From: Avisuccinivibrio_A sp964399665
GTDB lineage: Bacteria > Pseudomonadota > Gammaproteobacteria > Enterobacterales > Succinivibrionaceae
NCBI GenBank assembly: GCA_964399665.1
Contig: CAYNSI010000021.1
Location: 1 to 17,939 of the forward strand
Length of the DNA stretch: 17,939 nt
Reading direction: 5' to 3'
Shown here: positions 1-7,114 of the stretch, piece by piece
Position numbering within the stretch: the stretch's first letter is position 1
How the letters are laid out: every line of letters begins with the position of its first letter
The notes under the pieces: model-generated
Told to the model about the DNA's origin: nothing
The model's database searches: none
What the model saw: the letters and a program-made list of their open reading frames with translations, nothing else
Translations under genes and position numbers: made by a program

Positions 1-603
1 CCTGGTGACACCGGTGATAAAGACAAAGCGGAACTTCTCGTCAAAGTCCTTTAAGGTTGAAAAAAACGATGCCAAATAACCACGCCTGTCCTCATATTCA
101 TCAGGCTGATCTAAAACATGGGTCAGGGGAGCGTCATATTCATCTATAAGCAGGACTATGGAGGAGTTATCAGCATTTTTCAAAGCGGCTTCAACAGAAA
201 AGAACCAATCAGGCTTGTCTATCCAGGCAAGGCCTGCGCTTAGAAATTGCTCTTTAAGATTGCTGCCGAATTTTTGATAAAAAGTCTGGCCTGGGATAGG
301 TTTTACCGTAGAGAAAAAGTCTATATGAACTACTTTGTAAGCACCTGTGTCAGTCCATGGCTCATCTTTTTCAAGTTTGAGTCCTGCAAACCTGCCCTTG
401 CCGTTTAAGAAGAGTTCTTCAAAGGTGGACAGCAGCATGGATTTGCCAAAACGACGGGGTCTTGACAGAAAGAAATATCCTCTCCTTCGCCTTGCCAAAC
501 GCGCTGCTAAATCGGTTTTGTCCACATATAGCATCTTGTCGTCAATCAGACTTGCAAAATTCTTCGTTGAAACGGGAAGACTGTCTATTAATGCCATAGC
601 CAT
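1..603 (-). CDS. AAA-ATPase-like protein, N-terminal part (cut by window edge)
   Basis: This is the first 201 codons of a gene that runs off the left edge. The translation starts MAMALIDSLPVSTKNF and has the hallmarks of the AAA-ATPase_like family (PF09820), whose members often carry a C-terminal PD-(D/E)XK nuclease domain (PF08011). These hallmarks are a YVDKT segment near residue 26, a Walker A region with RPRRFGKS at 48-55, a Walker B stretch VLLIDEYD at 150-157, and a sensor-like FITGVTR at 195-201. It is a paralogue of the complete gene at 1919-3577, with the same motif order and spacing. Two in-frame ATGs are possible, at 603 and 597. The GGAGA at 605-609 is only 2 nt from the first but 8 nt from the second, so 597 is the likelier start. 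Nucleotide-binding function is a family inference and the biological role is unknown. The nuclease half, if present, lies outside the window. Confidence 0.85.
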   Translation of the reverse strand, partial: MAMALIDSLPVSTKNFASLIDDKMLYVDKTDLAARLARRRRGYFFLSRPRRFGKSMLLSTFEELFLNGKGRFAGLKLEKDEPWTDTGAYKVVHIDFFSTVKPIPGQTFYQKFGSNLKEQFLSAGLAWIDKPDWFFSVEAALKNADNSSIVLLIDEYDAPLTHVLDQPDEYEDRRGYLASFFSTLKDFDEKFRFVFITGVTR

Positions 604-660
604 ATTCTCCTGCGGCAGTTTAGATAAGAGTGCACCTTATCCCTTGATTTTTTAAAAGAT

Positions 661-801
661 CCCAATTTCACGAACTATAAGCCCATCGGATCGTCAACAT
701 TCAGCAGGTTGTCTTTAGACCAGTTCTTACAGCATAGCTTATGTTCCGTCATCTTCTTAAGTGCAGCTATAAATCTTCTTCTTAACAATAAATTAGCGCA
801 C
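661..801 (-). repeat. Dispersed repeat, copy 1
   Basis: This 141-bp block aligns with 4252-4393 in the same orientation. It has a core of 40 bases (725-764 versus 4317-4356) that differs at one position and more diverged flanks with a single-base indel. Similarity fades abruptly at both ends. Read on the minus strand, both copies encode ALKKM-x-EHKLCCK-x-W in one frame, so it may derive from a coding sequence. The copy lies about 60 bp upstream of the partial AAA-ATPase gene and just downstream of the ExoIII-type gene. I do not recognise it as a named insertion-sequence end. Confidence 0.75.
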
Positions 802-875
802 AAAGATTGTGCTCCCAACCCCTGACTTGAATATCCCACAAAAGCGTCGCCTTTTCCCTTTGGGGGGACAGCTTT
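678..875 (-). pseudogene. Open 66-codon stretch in frame after the exonuclease stop
   Basis: Immediately after the TAA of the ExoIII-type gene (876-878), the same frame stays open for 66 codons up to a TAG at 675-677. It begins KAVPPKGKGDAF and continues through LLLRRRF, ALKKMTEHKLCCK and DDPMGL. The distal two thirds lie in the dispersed repeat. The related frame in copy 2 (stop at 4306-4308) also has KAVP followed by LLLCRRF and ALKKMMEHKLCCK. There is no ATG with a ribosome site near its beginning, so it is not an independent gene as it stands. It could be the tail of an eroded gene or chance openness. Confidence 0.3.
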
Positions 876-1685
876 TTAGATCTCAAGCACCAGACCTATA
901 GGACAGTGATCGCTTCCTAACACATCATCTTCAATAAATGCCTCAACGACATTATCCTTAAGCTCTTCTGATACAAAGAAATAATCGATACGCCATCCGA
1001 TATTAAGAGGCCTGGCTCTGTTCTTGTAGGACCACCAGGTATAACAGTTAAGTTCATCAGGATGCTTTAATCTGAAGGTATCAACATAGCCTGCTGCCAC
1101 AAAGCGATCCAAAAACTGTCTTTCAACGGGCAGAAAACCGGTATTTTTGACATTCTGCTGCGGGCGGGCCAGATCGATTTCTTTGTGGGCGATATTAAAA
1201 TCACCACAGACTACCACAGGTTTTTTTTGGCGCAGTTTTTGGGCATAGTCAAAGAAGCTTTCAAAAAAGCCCATCTTATAAGGCACCCTGATAAACTCCC
1301 CTGAAACTTCATTGCCTTTGTCATCAACTACGGGAGCACCGCCGTTTGGAAAATAACCGTTAAAAAAATGAAATTTTTCAAACTCAAGGTGCACTATGCG
1401 CCCTTCACCCTGAAAGGCAGATTCGGGAAGCTCGATTTCCACATTTATGGGCTTAAGCCTTGAATATACTGCAGTACCTGAATAGCCTTTTTTAACTACA
1501 CTTGAAGCAAAAAAAGACTCATAGCCTTCTTTTTTGATAAGGCTTGAGGGAAGCTGTTCCACACTTGCCTTGGTTTCCTGCAAACCAATAACATCATATG
1601 AAGTATTTTCAAACCAGGACCAGGCTTCTTTTTTAGATACGGCCCTAATCCCATTTACATTCCAAGAAGCAAGATTGATACGCAT
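876..1685 (-). CDS. Exodeoxyribonuclease III / AP endonuclease (ExoIII-APE1 family)
   Basis: This is a 269-aa DNA repair enzyme of the exonuclease III/APE1 family, which incises DNA at abasic sites and trims 3' blocks in base-excision repair. Catalytic positions of the family are all visible: Asn11 in NVNGIR, Glu37 in LQETK, Tyr111, Asp162 and Asn164 in GDFNIAHKEID, Asp234 in GWRIDYFF, and Asp259-His260 in GSDHCP. The GDFNIAHKEIDLARP stretch resembles APE1 and Bacillus ExoA more than E. coli XthA, so I leave the symbol open (xth/exoA type). I chose the ATG at 1685 because GGAGGA (1691-1696) lies 5 nt upstream. An upstream in-frame start at 1709 would add eight residues that do not belong to the fold. 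The length is typical and the gene is intact. It is divergent from the tRNA-Ser gene. Confidence 0.93.
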   Translation of the reverse strand: MRINLASWNVNGIRAVSKKEAWSWFENTSYDVIGLQETKASVEQLPSSLIKKEGYESFFASSVVKKGYSGTAVYSRLKPINVEIELPESAFQGEGRIVHLEFEKFHFFNGYFPNGGAPVVDDKGNEVSGEFIRVPYKMGFFESFFDYAQKLRQKKPVVVCGDFNIAHKEIDLARPQQNVKNTGFLPVERQFLDRFVAAGYVDTFRLKHPDELNCYTWWSYKNRARPLNIGWRIDYFFVSEELKDNVVEAFIEDDVLGSDHCPIGLVLEI

Positions 1686-1690
1686 AAAAA

Positions 1691-1696
1691 TCCTCC
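1691..1696 (-). promoter_or_regulatory. Ribosome binding site deciding the exonuclease start
   Basis: On the minus strand GGAGGA sits 5 nt before the ATG at 1685. It is the strongest Shine-Dalgarno sequence in this part of the window and rules out the upstream start at 1709. Confidence 0.8.
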
Positions 1697-1712
1697 GCTG
1701 TTTTGTCAAGGC

Positions 1713-1741
1713 ATAATGGCATTAAGATCTTAAAGAGGCAA
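1713..1741 (-). promoter_or_regulatory. Candidate exonuclease promoter with 12-bp palindrome in its spacer
   Basis: On the minus strand, TTGCCT (1736-1741) and CATTAT (1713-1718) are separated by 17 bp. Each matches 4 of 6 bases of the sigma-70 consensus. The spacer contains a perfect 12-bp palindrome, TTAAGATCTTAA at 1722-1733, which could be an operator. The promoter call is weak, but the palindrome itself is certain. Confidence 0.35.
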
Positions 1742-1761
1742 GATGAGATAAGCTGATCTCT

Positions 1762-1789
1762 TTGATTGTGAGAGGGTATCCGCTATAAT
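1762..1789 (+). promoter_or_regulatory. Promoter of tRNA-Ser
   Basis: TTGATT (1762-1767), a 16-bp spacer and a perfect TATAAT (1784-1789) lie 9 bp before the mature tRNA 5' end. The discriminator that follows contains GCCCC (1792-1796). GC-rich discriminators are typical of stable-RNA promoters under stringent control, so that control is inferred here. Confidence 0.75.
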
Positions 1790-1798
1790 TAGCCCCAC

Positions 1799-1890
1799 GG
1801 AAAGATGGCAGAGCGGTTGAATGCACCGCACTCGAAATGCGGCGGTCAGCTTATACTGACCCGGGGGTTCAAATCCCCCTCTTTCCGCCA
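1799..1890 (+). tRNA. tRNA-Ser (anticodon CGA)
   Basis: This is a 92-nt class II tRNA. The acceptor arms GGAAAGA (1799-1805) and TCTTTCC (1880-1886) pair perfectly, followed by the discriminator G and an encoded CCA (1888-1890). The anticodon stem CCGCA/TGCGG (1826-1830, 1838-1842) encloses CGA at 1833-1835, which reads UCG. A long variable arm (around GGTCAGCTTATACTGACC) and the GGTTCAAATCC T-loop region confirm the serine class. It closely resembles E. coli serU-type tRNA-Ser(CGA). The 552-aa AAA-ATPase/nuclease gene ends only 28 bp downstream in convergent orientation. Confidence 0.97.
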
Positions 1891-1918
1891 TGTTTTATCT
1901 CGTGCCTCATCCCTAAAC

Positions 1919-3577
1919 CTAAACGCTAAAAGATCCCAGCACACTTTTATCATCAAAGGCTGCAAGACGCACTACCTGCTTGCTTTCACTTGAAATAACT
2001 ATTACATAATAGATGTTTTGCGCACTGGGAAGCTCTTTACCATAGCTGCGGTTTTTTACCTGCTCAACAGCTTCCCGGTATTTATTGTCAATTTGAGAGC
2101 TGTGCCTTGCAATTTTAAGTTCAAAAATTAACCGATGTGACTTAAGGTTTATCTGCAAATCAGAACGACCAAAAGCATTGATTTTCTCCCGCTGAACATC
2201 ATACTCTCCTAAAACTCCTGCGAAAAATATAATGTCTCTTAAAAGAGCCTCACTTTGAAAAATACCAGTATCGTATGAAAAGGTATAAAAGAATTTTTCA
2301 AGACTTGTTGCAGCTTCTGACAGATCATCAAATTTGAAAAAAGCTGCTATTAAATTTTGGAACTCTTTGGGAACATGCAGCACGTAGTCATGGTGCAGCA
2401 CTACTTGGGCATACAACTTTGCCAAAGCAATTTCTATCTCATAATTTGGGATTGTAAGCGTTATTGTCTGAGGACTGCTTTCATCAAAAGAATCTTTGAT
2501 AGTAAGGTAACCTAAATAAAATAGTAATACCGGATCTATGACCTTATTTAAATCTGGTCTGAAATTAAGCGATGCTGCATCAATTACGCAGTCGTTACGA
2601 AGATTGTCCAGCATTTTTGCAAACATGGGGCCATCCGGAGTATTACTCAAATCAAAAAAATACTGCTCCAAATTTGCGCTTAAAAAGCCGCTTTCATACC
2701 AATAATTACCGAAACTATGTGAGGCATCGTCAAATAAATTTAGAATTGACCAGTTGTTGTATACCTTCCTTTTACCAAAACGATCAAAGGAGTATCCGTC
2801 ATAGTGCAGCTTTACTCTTTGTAGTGCCTCATCAACATTTACTTTGTAAAAATCGGCAAGTTCTTTTACGTAGGGACTAAAGTAAGTTCTTATCTCCTCA
2901 TCCGTGTACCCCAATAACTCACTGTATTCAGTTTTCATACTGATATCAGTAAGAAAATTAAGGCAAGAATACTCATCGGTCAGAGTATTTCTGGTAATTC
3001 CACAAAGTATGATAAATCTGCAAAAAGAGCTTAAACCTTTGAGTACCGTAAAAAATTCCTTTAACTCCAAAATTAGTTGTCTTCTAAAATCAACATCAAA
3101 ACTATTGTTATTAAGGGGAAAGTCGTATTCATCAATTAGGATAACTGTCTTGGAAGGAAGTGCATCCATGATAAAGCATTGCAGGCATTCTCCCGGAGAA
3201 TCTGACGGCATGTCTTTGGTGTCAATATTGTTGTCACGTGCAGCATAAATTATCTGTTTTGCAATACCACTTCTTACTTTCTCTATGCTGCCATAAGTTA
3301 ACACTGAAAAATCAAGCCGTAAAACCTTATAGGTTCTCTCATGCCACACCGCGGCAATTTTAAGATCAGAAAAATACTTAAGCCCCCTTTTAAAAAGACT
3401 TTCTAAAGTTGTAAGCAATAGTGATTTGCCAAATCGTCTTGGTCTAGTTAAAAGGCAAAAATCTCTTTGGGTTACCAAAGAATAGATGAGATCAGTCTTA
3501 TCGACATAAATACAACCGTCATCTCTTAACTTTTCAAAATCAGCGATCCCAATTGGTAATGGAGAGTCCTTAGCCAT
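1919..3577 (-). CDS. AAA-ATPase-like protein with C-terminal PD-(D/E)XK nuclease domain
   Basis: This complete 552-aa protein has the architecture AAA-ATPase_like (PF09820) plus PDDEXK_9 (PF08011). Numbering here is from the ATG. The order is YVDKT near 24, RPRRFGKS (Walker A) at about 45-52, VILIDEYD (Walker B) at about 145-152, a sensor-like ILCGITRN, and a nuclease core with GRSDL near 470 followed by FELK near 485-488. The last two correspond to the D...E-x-K signature. I chose ATG 3577 over an upstream TTG at 3586: GGGA lies 9 nt before the ATG but directly abuts the TTG. No transmembrane segment or signal peptide is seen. It is a paralogue of the partial gene at 1-603. The family is abundant in gut anaerobes and its function is not settled. 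A defence or mobile-element link is often suspected, but nothing here proves it. The reading frame is intact. Confidence 0.9.
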   Translation of the reverse strand: MAKDSPLPIGIADFEKLRDDGCIYVDKTDLIYSLVTQRDFCLLTRPRRFGKSLLLTTLESLFKRGLKYFSDLKIAAVWHERTYKVLRLDFSVLTYGSIEKVRSGIAKQIIYAARDNNIDTKDMPSDSPGECLQCFIMDALPSKTVILIDEYDFPLNNNSFDVDFRRQLILELKEFFTVLKGLSSFCRFIILCGITRNTLTDEYSCLNFLTDISMKTEYSELLGYTDEEIRTYFSPYVKELADFYKVNVDEALQRVKLHYDGYSFDRFGKRKVYNNWSILNLFDDASHSFGNYWYESGFLSANLEQYFFDLSNTPDGPMFAKMLDNLRNDCVIDAASLNFRPDLNKVIDPVLLFYLGYLTIKDSFDESSPQTITLTIPNYEIEIALAKLYAQVVLHHDYVLHVPKEFQNLIAAFFKFDDLSEAATSLEKFFYTFSYDTGIFQSEALLRDIIFFAGVLGEYDVQREKINAFGRSDLQINLKSHRLIFELKIARHSSQIDNKYREAVEQVKNRSYGKELPSAQNIYYVIVISSESKQVVRLAAFDDKSVLGSFSV

Positions 3578-3758
3578 GACTATCAATCCCGGACAGTTAT
3601 TCCAACACAGTGCTTAGCAAAACCATGCATGTACTGCTTAATACTCTGCACAATATTTAAAGAAGTGGTAATGATGCAATTGCAATACACTCCCAATCAA
3701 ACTCAAGCAGCCTTCGTCACAGATCCAAGCTTAAGAGCTCAAAAAATCTAGCAGGTAC

Positions 3759-4115
3759 TTAGTAGGTACTACTGCAGGTTCCGGGGATCCCAAGCTGATA
3801 TTTAAGGATCTCACTTTTTGCTTTTTCATCAGGCACCTGCTCTACGTTAGCCCCCCAAACAAAAACTCCAGGCCTTATGTATTGTCTGAAAAAATAATTG
3901 TGTCCCCCTTTCATAAAGACAGTAATAGCATTTGTTGAAAACTCTGATTCTGTACCTACTTCATGTTNNNNNNNNNNNNNNNNNNNNNNNNNNNNNNNNN
4001 NNNNNNNNNNNNNNNNNNNNNNNNNNNNNNNNNNNNNNNNNNNNNNNNNNNNNNNNNNNNNNNNNNNGAACTCCCATATTGCAGATTTTGACGAAGTCTT
4101 TGAGATAACAGCCAT
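3759..4115 (-). CDS. Unidentified ORF interrupted by the scaffold gap
   Basis: The gap splits this ORF. To its right, 4068-4115 encodes MAVISKTSSKSAIWEF. To its left, 3759-3967 encodes about 68 residues with the segments KGGHNYFFRQYIRPG and VFVWGANVEQVP, then a stop. The two pieces appear in one frame only because the gap was written as exactly 100 Ns. The real gap length is unknown, so they may belong to one gene or two. No good ribosome site precedes the ATG at 4115; an AAGGG is 16 nt away, too far. The aromatic-rich C-terminal piece looks like real protein, but I do not recognise its family. It lies on the same strand as the neighbouring AAA-ATPase gene, 181 bp upstream of it. Confidence 0.4.
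   Translation of the reverse strand: MAVISKTSSKSAIWEFXXXXXXXXXXXXXXXXXXXXXXXXXXXXXXXXXXHEVGTESEFSTNAITVFMKGGHNYFFRQYIRPGVFVWGANVEQVPDEKAKSEILKYQLGIPGTCSSTY
3968..4067. other. Assembly gap (100 Ns)
   Basis: A run of exactly 100 Ns is the usual placeholder for a scaffold gap of unknown size. It falls in the region containing the dispersed repeats, and repeats commonly break assemblies. Confidence 0.99.
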
Positions 4116-4251
4116 ATTTACATGCCGATAACCCTTGTTTCTACAATACCTTTTTTACGTGATTTTCACTACGGCCTACGATTCTAACAGTGATCCTGCT
4201 CACGCCGATAATTTGCCTGAAATTTTGGAAGGCTCGTAAAACACAAGAATA

Positions 4252-4393
4252 CCTAATTTCTCGAACTAAAGGCCCGCCGAATCTCCAGCATTCATCGCTT
4301 TGACCTTAGAACCAGATCTTACAGCATAGCTTATGTTCCATCATCTTCTTAAGTGCGCTTAAAAATCGTCTGCATAACAATAACTTAACGCAC
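4252..4393 (-). repeat. Dispersed repeat, copy 2
   Basis: This is the partner of 661-801. The most conserved part is 4317-4356, identical to 725-764 except for one base. It lies about 137 bp upstream of the gap-interrupted minus-strand ORF, a position like that of copy 1 relative to the partial AAA-ATPase gene. The coding frame seen in copy 1 closes early here because of a one-base indel near 4308. Confidence 0.75.
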
Positions 4394-4645
4394 TTTGCCG
4401 GTACTGCTTTTTCTCTTGCCACCTATTGCAAACTGCAAAAAACGAGGGATCTTATGTTTTGGCAAAATAGCTTTGCCTGATTTTAAGCTATGGTATGGCT
4501 TGGATCGTAAGCCATAGATTTTGACAAGAAAGCGGGCCGGTTAATTTCACTTAGTTTTTTTATCTTCTCAAGACCAGCAGATTTGCTAAGCTAATCTGCT
4601 ATTATGATATTGATAACTAAGGATTTACCATAAACCTTGTAATTT

Positions 4646-4652
4646 AAGGTGA
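4646..4652 (+). promoter_or_regulatory. Ribosome binding site of ppnN
   Basis: AAGGTGA lies 4 nt before the ATG at 4657. The 11-base context AAGGTGAATTT before the start codon is identical to that of the convergent HAD gene. Confidence 0.75.
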
Positions 4653-4656
4653 ATTT

Positions 4657-6054
4657 ATGAGCGTAAAAGCAGTATGGCCGCAGGGCTCGATGGCCCTTTT
4701 GACACAGCTTGAGGCAGACAGTATTTCCCATTCCTCACAGGGTGAACTTTATGATCTTTACCGCAACTGCTCCCTTGCAGTTTTAAACAGCGGCAATCTT
4801 ACCGATAACTCAAAAGAACTTTTGGACAATTACCAAAACTTTGAAATAGATGTCATAAGAACGGAGCGGGGAGTTAAGATAGAGCTTATCAATCCCCCCA
4901 AATCCGCCCTGGTTGACGGTGAGGTCATCAAGTCTTTGCAAAACCATCTGTACTCGGTACTCAGGGATATCGTCATGTTCAATGCCTCTAAGGCAAAATT
5001 GGTAAAACTGCTGGGCAGCAAGCTCAAAGAACTTGAAGCGCAACAGGGACGTGATCTTATTACCAACGGCATCTTCCATATTCTAAGAAATGCCGGAGCC
5101 TTAATCCCCAATATCAAACCTAATATCACAGTGTGCTGGGGAGGGCATTCAATTCCTGATGATGAGTATGATTATGCCTATAAAGTGGGCTACGCTTTGG
5201 GACTGCGCAAAATTGACATATGTACAGGATGCGGTCCCGGGATAATGGAGGCCCCCATGAAAGGCTCCATTGTAGGGCATATTCTGCAAAATGCCGGCGC
5301 CTGCCGCTGCATAGGCCTTACCGAACCTTCCATTATTGCAGCAGAACCCCCCAATCCTATGGTATCAGAGCTTATTATCATGCCTGATATTGAAAAGCGC
5401 CTTGAGGCCTTTGTCCGCATGGGACATGCCATAGTAGTCTTCCCCGGAGGGCCCGGAACAGCAGAAGAGCTTTTATATATCGTGGGAATTAAGCTTTGCA
5501 GGGAAAACAGGCACAATCCGGTTCCCCTGATTTTAACCGGTAATAAAAAGTCAGCCCCCTACTTTGAGGCTTTGGATTCCTTCTTAAAGCAGTGCTTCGG
5601 CGAGGAGGTTTCCCGCTGCTACAGAATCATTATCGACGATCCTGATGAAGTTGCCAATGAGGTAAGAACAGGCCTTGAAAACTCTCTGGATCATCGCAGT
5701 CTAACCCACGACTCCTTCTGCTATAACTGGACACTGCATATCCCTGATTGTTTACAGCATCCTTTTGAAGTAAATCATGAAAATATGGCAGCATTGGATT
5801 TACATCACGATCAGGAACCCCACCTTCTGGCAGCGGCACTAAGAAGAGCCTTCTCGGGCATTGTCACGGGAAATGTCAAGGAACAGGGCATCAAGATGGT
5901 GGCCCAAAAGGGGCCTTTTACTCTGCACGGCGATCCTGACATTCTCGAAAGTATGGACAAGCTGATGCGCGACTTCATCTCCCAGGGGCGCATTCTGCTT
6001 TCAAACCGCAAATACACGCCCTGCTACATTTTCGAAGCCGACAACAAAAAGTAA
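4657..6054 (+). CDS. ppnN: Pyrimidine/purine nucleotide 5'-monophosphate nucleosidase
   Basis: This 465-aa cytosolic enzyme is the counterpart of E. coli PpnN (formerly YgdH, 454 aa). PpnN splits nucleoside monophosphates into the base and ribose 5-phosphate, and in E. coli it is stimulated by (p)ppGpp. Long stretches follow the E. coli protein. These include NCSLAVLNSG and LTDNSKELL near 38-56, CWGGHSI at 160-166, GCGPGIMEAPMKG at 191-203, and EPSIIAAEPPNP followed by IMPDIEKRLEAFVR up to 254. The LOG/TIGR00730-type catalytic motif PGGPGTAEE is at 263-271, and NVKEQGI lies in the C-terminal domain. Both flanking domains typical of the long PpnN form are present. The start is supported by AAGGTGA 4 nt upstream. 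The gene is convergent with the HAD hydrolase, with 52 bp between their stop codons. Confidence 0.95.
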   Translation: MSVKAVWPQGSMALLTQLEADSISHSSQGELYDLYRNCSLAVLNSGNLTDNSKELLDNYQNFEIDVIRTERGVKIELINPPKSALVDGEVIKSLQNHLYSVLRDIVMFNASKAKLVKLLGSKLKELEAQQGRDLITNGIFHILRNAGALIPNIKPNITVCWGGHSIPDDEYDYAYKVGYALGLRKIDICTGCGPGIMEAPMKGSIVGHILQNAGACRCIGLTEPSIIAAEPPNPMVSELIIMPDIEKRLEAFVRMGHAIVVFPGGPGTAEELLYIVGIKLCRENRHNPVPLILTGNKKSAPYFEALDSFLKQCFGEEVSRCYRIIIDDPDEVANEVRTGLENSLDHRSLTHDSFCYNWTLHIPDCLQHPFEVNHENMAALDLHHDQEPHLLAAALRRAFSGIVTGNVKEQGIKMVAQKGPFTLHGDPDILESMDKLMRDFISQGRILLSNRKYTPCYIFEADNKK

Positions 6055-6106
6055 GGTCCCAGGATCTGATCTTCCCGCCCCGGCACTGCCCTGTCAGCCC
6101 TCTTTT

Positions 6107-7015
6107 TTAAAGGTGACGGGGGCCTGGGGACAGGGAGGCTGCAAGCTTGGTCTTTTCTGACTGATACATGCGCGAGGCATATTGTTCTATTTTTTCCATG
6201 ATCCACATGAAGGCTGTCGTGCCTTCACTGTAATCGGCTTCGGCATACATTTGGATCCTGCCGTCTTTGCGCATTTTCTCCACCTGGGCAAAAGAATCTT
6301 TATCTCCCTTAGGATAGATGGCAAAGGTGGCACCTCCTAAGCGATTTACCAGGGCAAAAGCCGGAATATCGCTGGGACCGTCGGCGATGTAGATCATATT
6401 TTCAAATGGGACGCGGCGAAGCTCGGAGGGCATCTTGTCATTGACATTAATTTCAGGATGCTTGGGGATCCCCTTGTTGATCTCAAAAAGAGCCCGGGTT
6501 TTGGTAGTGTTGTCAATGGTGTAGGCTATCTCACCCAAAAATCTTACCCCGTCCTGCTCATGCTCTATAAGCTCACAGCCCCAGACTCCGTCAACGTAGG
6601 GCATCACCGCCGACCCTTTTATGGTTTCAGCAAAACCAGTGCTTACTATGTAATGCTCTACCTTTAAACCATATTCTTGATAGACGGGATTCCCGGCCAC
6701 CTTTTCCTTGGTTTTTTTGAAGATCTCAATTACCCCGGGGAAAAACTCAAGCTTAGAGCCGAACTTTCTCAACATCTCATTGTTAAGCCCTGAAAACTGC
6801 CCCCCGGGTGAGGATTTGTTAATGAAATGATTTAAGTATATGGTCTCGCGGTTTACTCTTACTTGCTGCTCTTTTAGATATTTTTCCGGAAGTTCATCTA
6901 CTTCCCGCCAGAATTCCCGGGCATCTACATGATAATGCCTGAAAATCGGATCTTGCATGTACCCGTCAACCAGGGTCTTGTCAAAATCCCAGATAAGAGC
7001 TATTACATTAGCCAC
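6107..7015 (-). CDS. HAD-superfamily hydrolase (GTG start)
   Basis: This 302-aa protein of the haloacid dehalogenase superfamily is probably a Mg-dependent phosphatase. Motif I is WDFDKT at 9-14, with Asp10 the nucleophile and Asp12 the acid/base. Motif II is the Ser/Thr in HYIVSTGFAE near 121-130. Motif IV is IADGPSDIPA at 210-219, with the metal-binding Asp pair Asp212 and Asp216. I chose the GTG at 7015 because AAGGTGA (7020-7026) is 4 nt upstream and the HAD fold begins at once. The upstream ATG at 7060 would add a 15-residue tail before the core. The region between motifs I and II is a large helical insertion of cap type. The substrate cannot be told from sequence. It follows the 200-aa gene on the same strand after 99 bp, and its 3' end converges on ppnN. 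Confidence 0.85.
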   Translation of the reverse strand: MANVIALIWDFDKTLVDGYMQDPIFRHYHVDAREFWREVDELPEKYLKEQQVRVNRETIYLNHFINKSSPGGQFSGLNNEMLRKFGSKLEFFPGVIEIFKKTKEKVAGNPVYQEYGLKVEHYIVSTGFAETIKGSAVMPYVDGVWGCELIEHEQDGVRFLGEIAYTIDNTTKTRALFEINKGIPKHPEINVNDKMPSELRRVPFENMIYIADGPSDIPAFALVNRLGGATFAIYPKGDKDSFAQVEKMRKDGRIQMYAEADYSEGTTAFMWIMEKIEQYASRMYQSEKTKLAASLSPGPRHL

Positions 7016-7019
7016 AAAT

Positions 7020-7026
7020 TCACCTT
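7020..7026 (-). promoter_or_regulatory. Ribosome binding site deciding the GTG start of the HAD gene
   Basis: Minus-strand AAGGTGA is spaced 4 nt from GTG 7015. No comparable site precedes the longer ATG option at 7060. Confidence 0.75.
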
Positions 7027-7114
7027 CAAACAACAAGATTACAATCTTTAAACTTCCCAAGTTCCCTTTGACAGCCCCAAAATTTGGCAGCCATAAACCT
7101 TATGATCCTGCTTG

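Larger units (their letters stand above)
4116..4656. other. Gene-free stretch upstream of ppnN
   Basis: About 540 bp without a convincing gene. It contains repeat copy 2 (4252-4393) and, on the minus strand, stop-interrupted open segments that suggest eroded coding sequence. For example, an open stretch from 4422 to 4309 includes KAVPAKC and LLLCRRF. The right end must hold the ppnN promoter. A TATTAT (4600-4605) and an overlapping TATGAT (4603-4608) could serve as the -10, but I see no well-spaced -35. Confidence 0.6.

Noticed and set aside
1805..1993. Plus-strand open frame of 62 codons
   Set aside because: It reads through tRNA-Ser and into the antisense of the AAA-ATPase gene's end.
1863..3586. 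tRNA-Ser 3' end as an integration (att) site for the adjacent gene
   Set aside because: I found no second copy of the tRNA 3' end in the window and no integrase. The AAA-ATPase gene is not bounded by direct repeats that I can see.
6089..6135. CCCTGTC/GACAGGG inverted repeat between ppnN and the HAD gene as a bidirectional terminator
   Set aside because: The loop is over 30 nt, the right arm lies inside the HAD coding region and no T-run follows the stem. The T-run at 6102-6107 falls in the loop.
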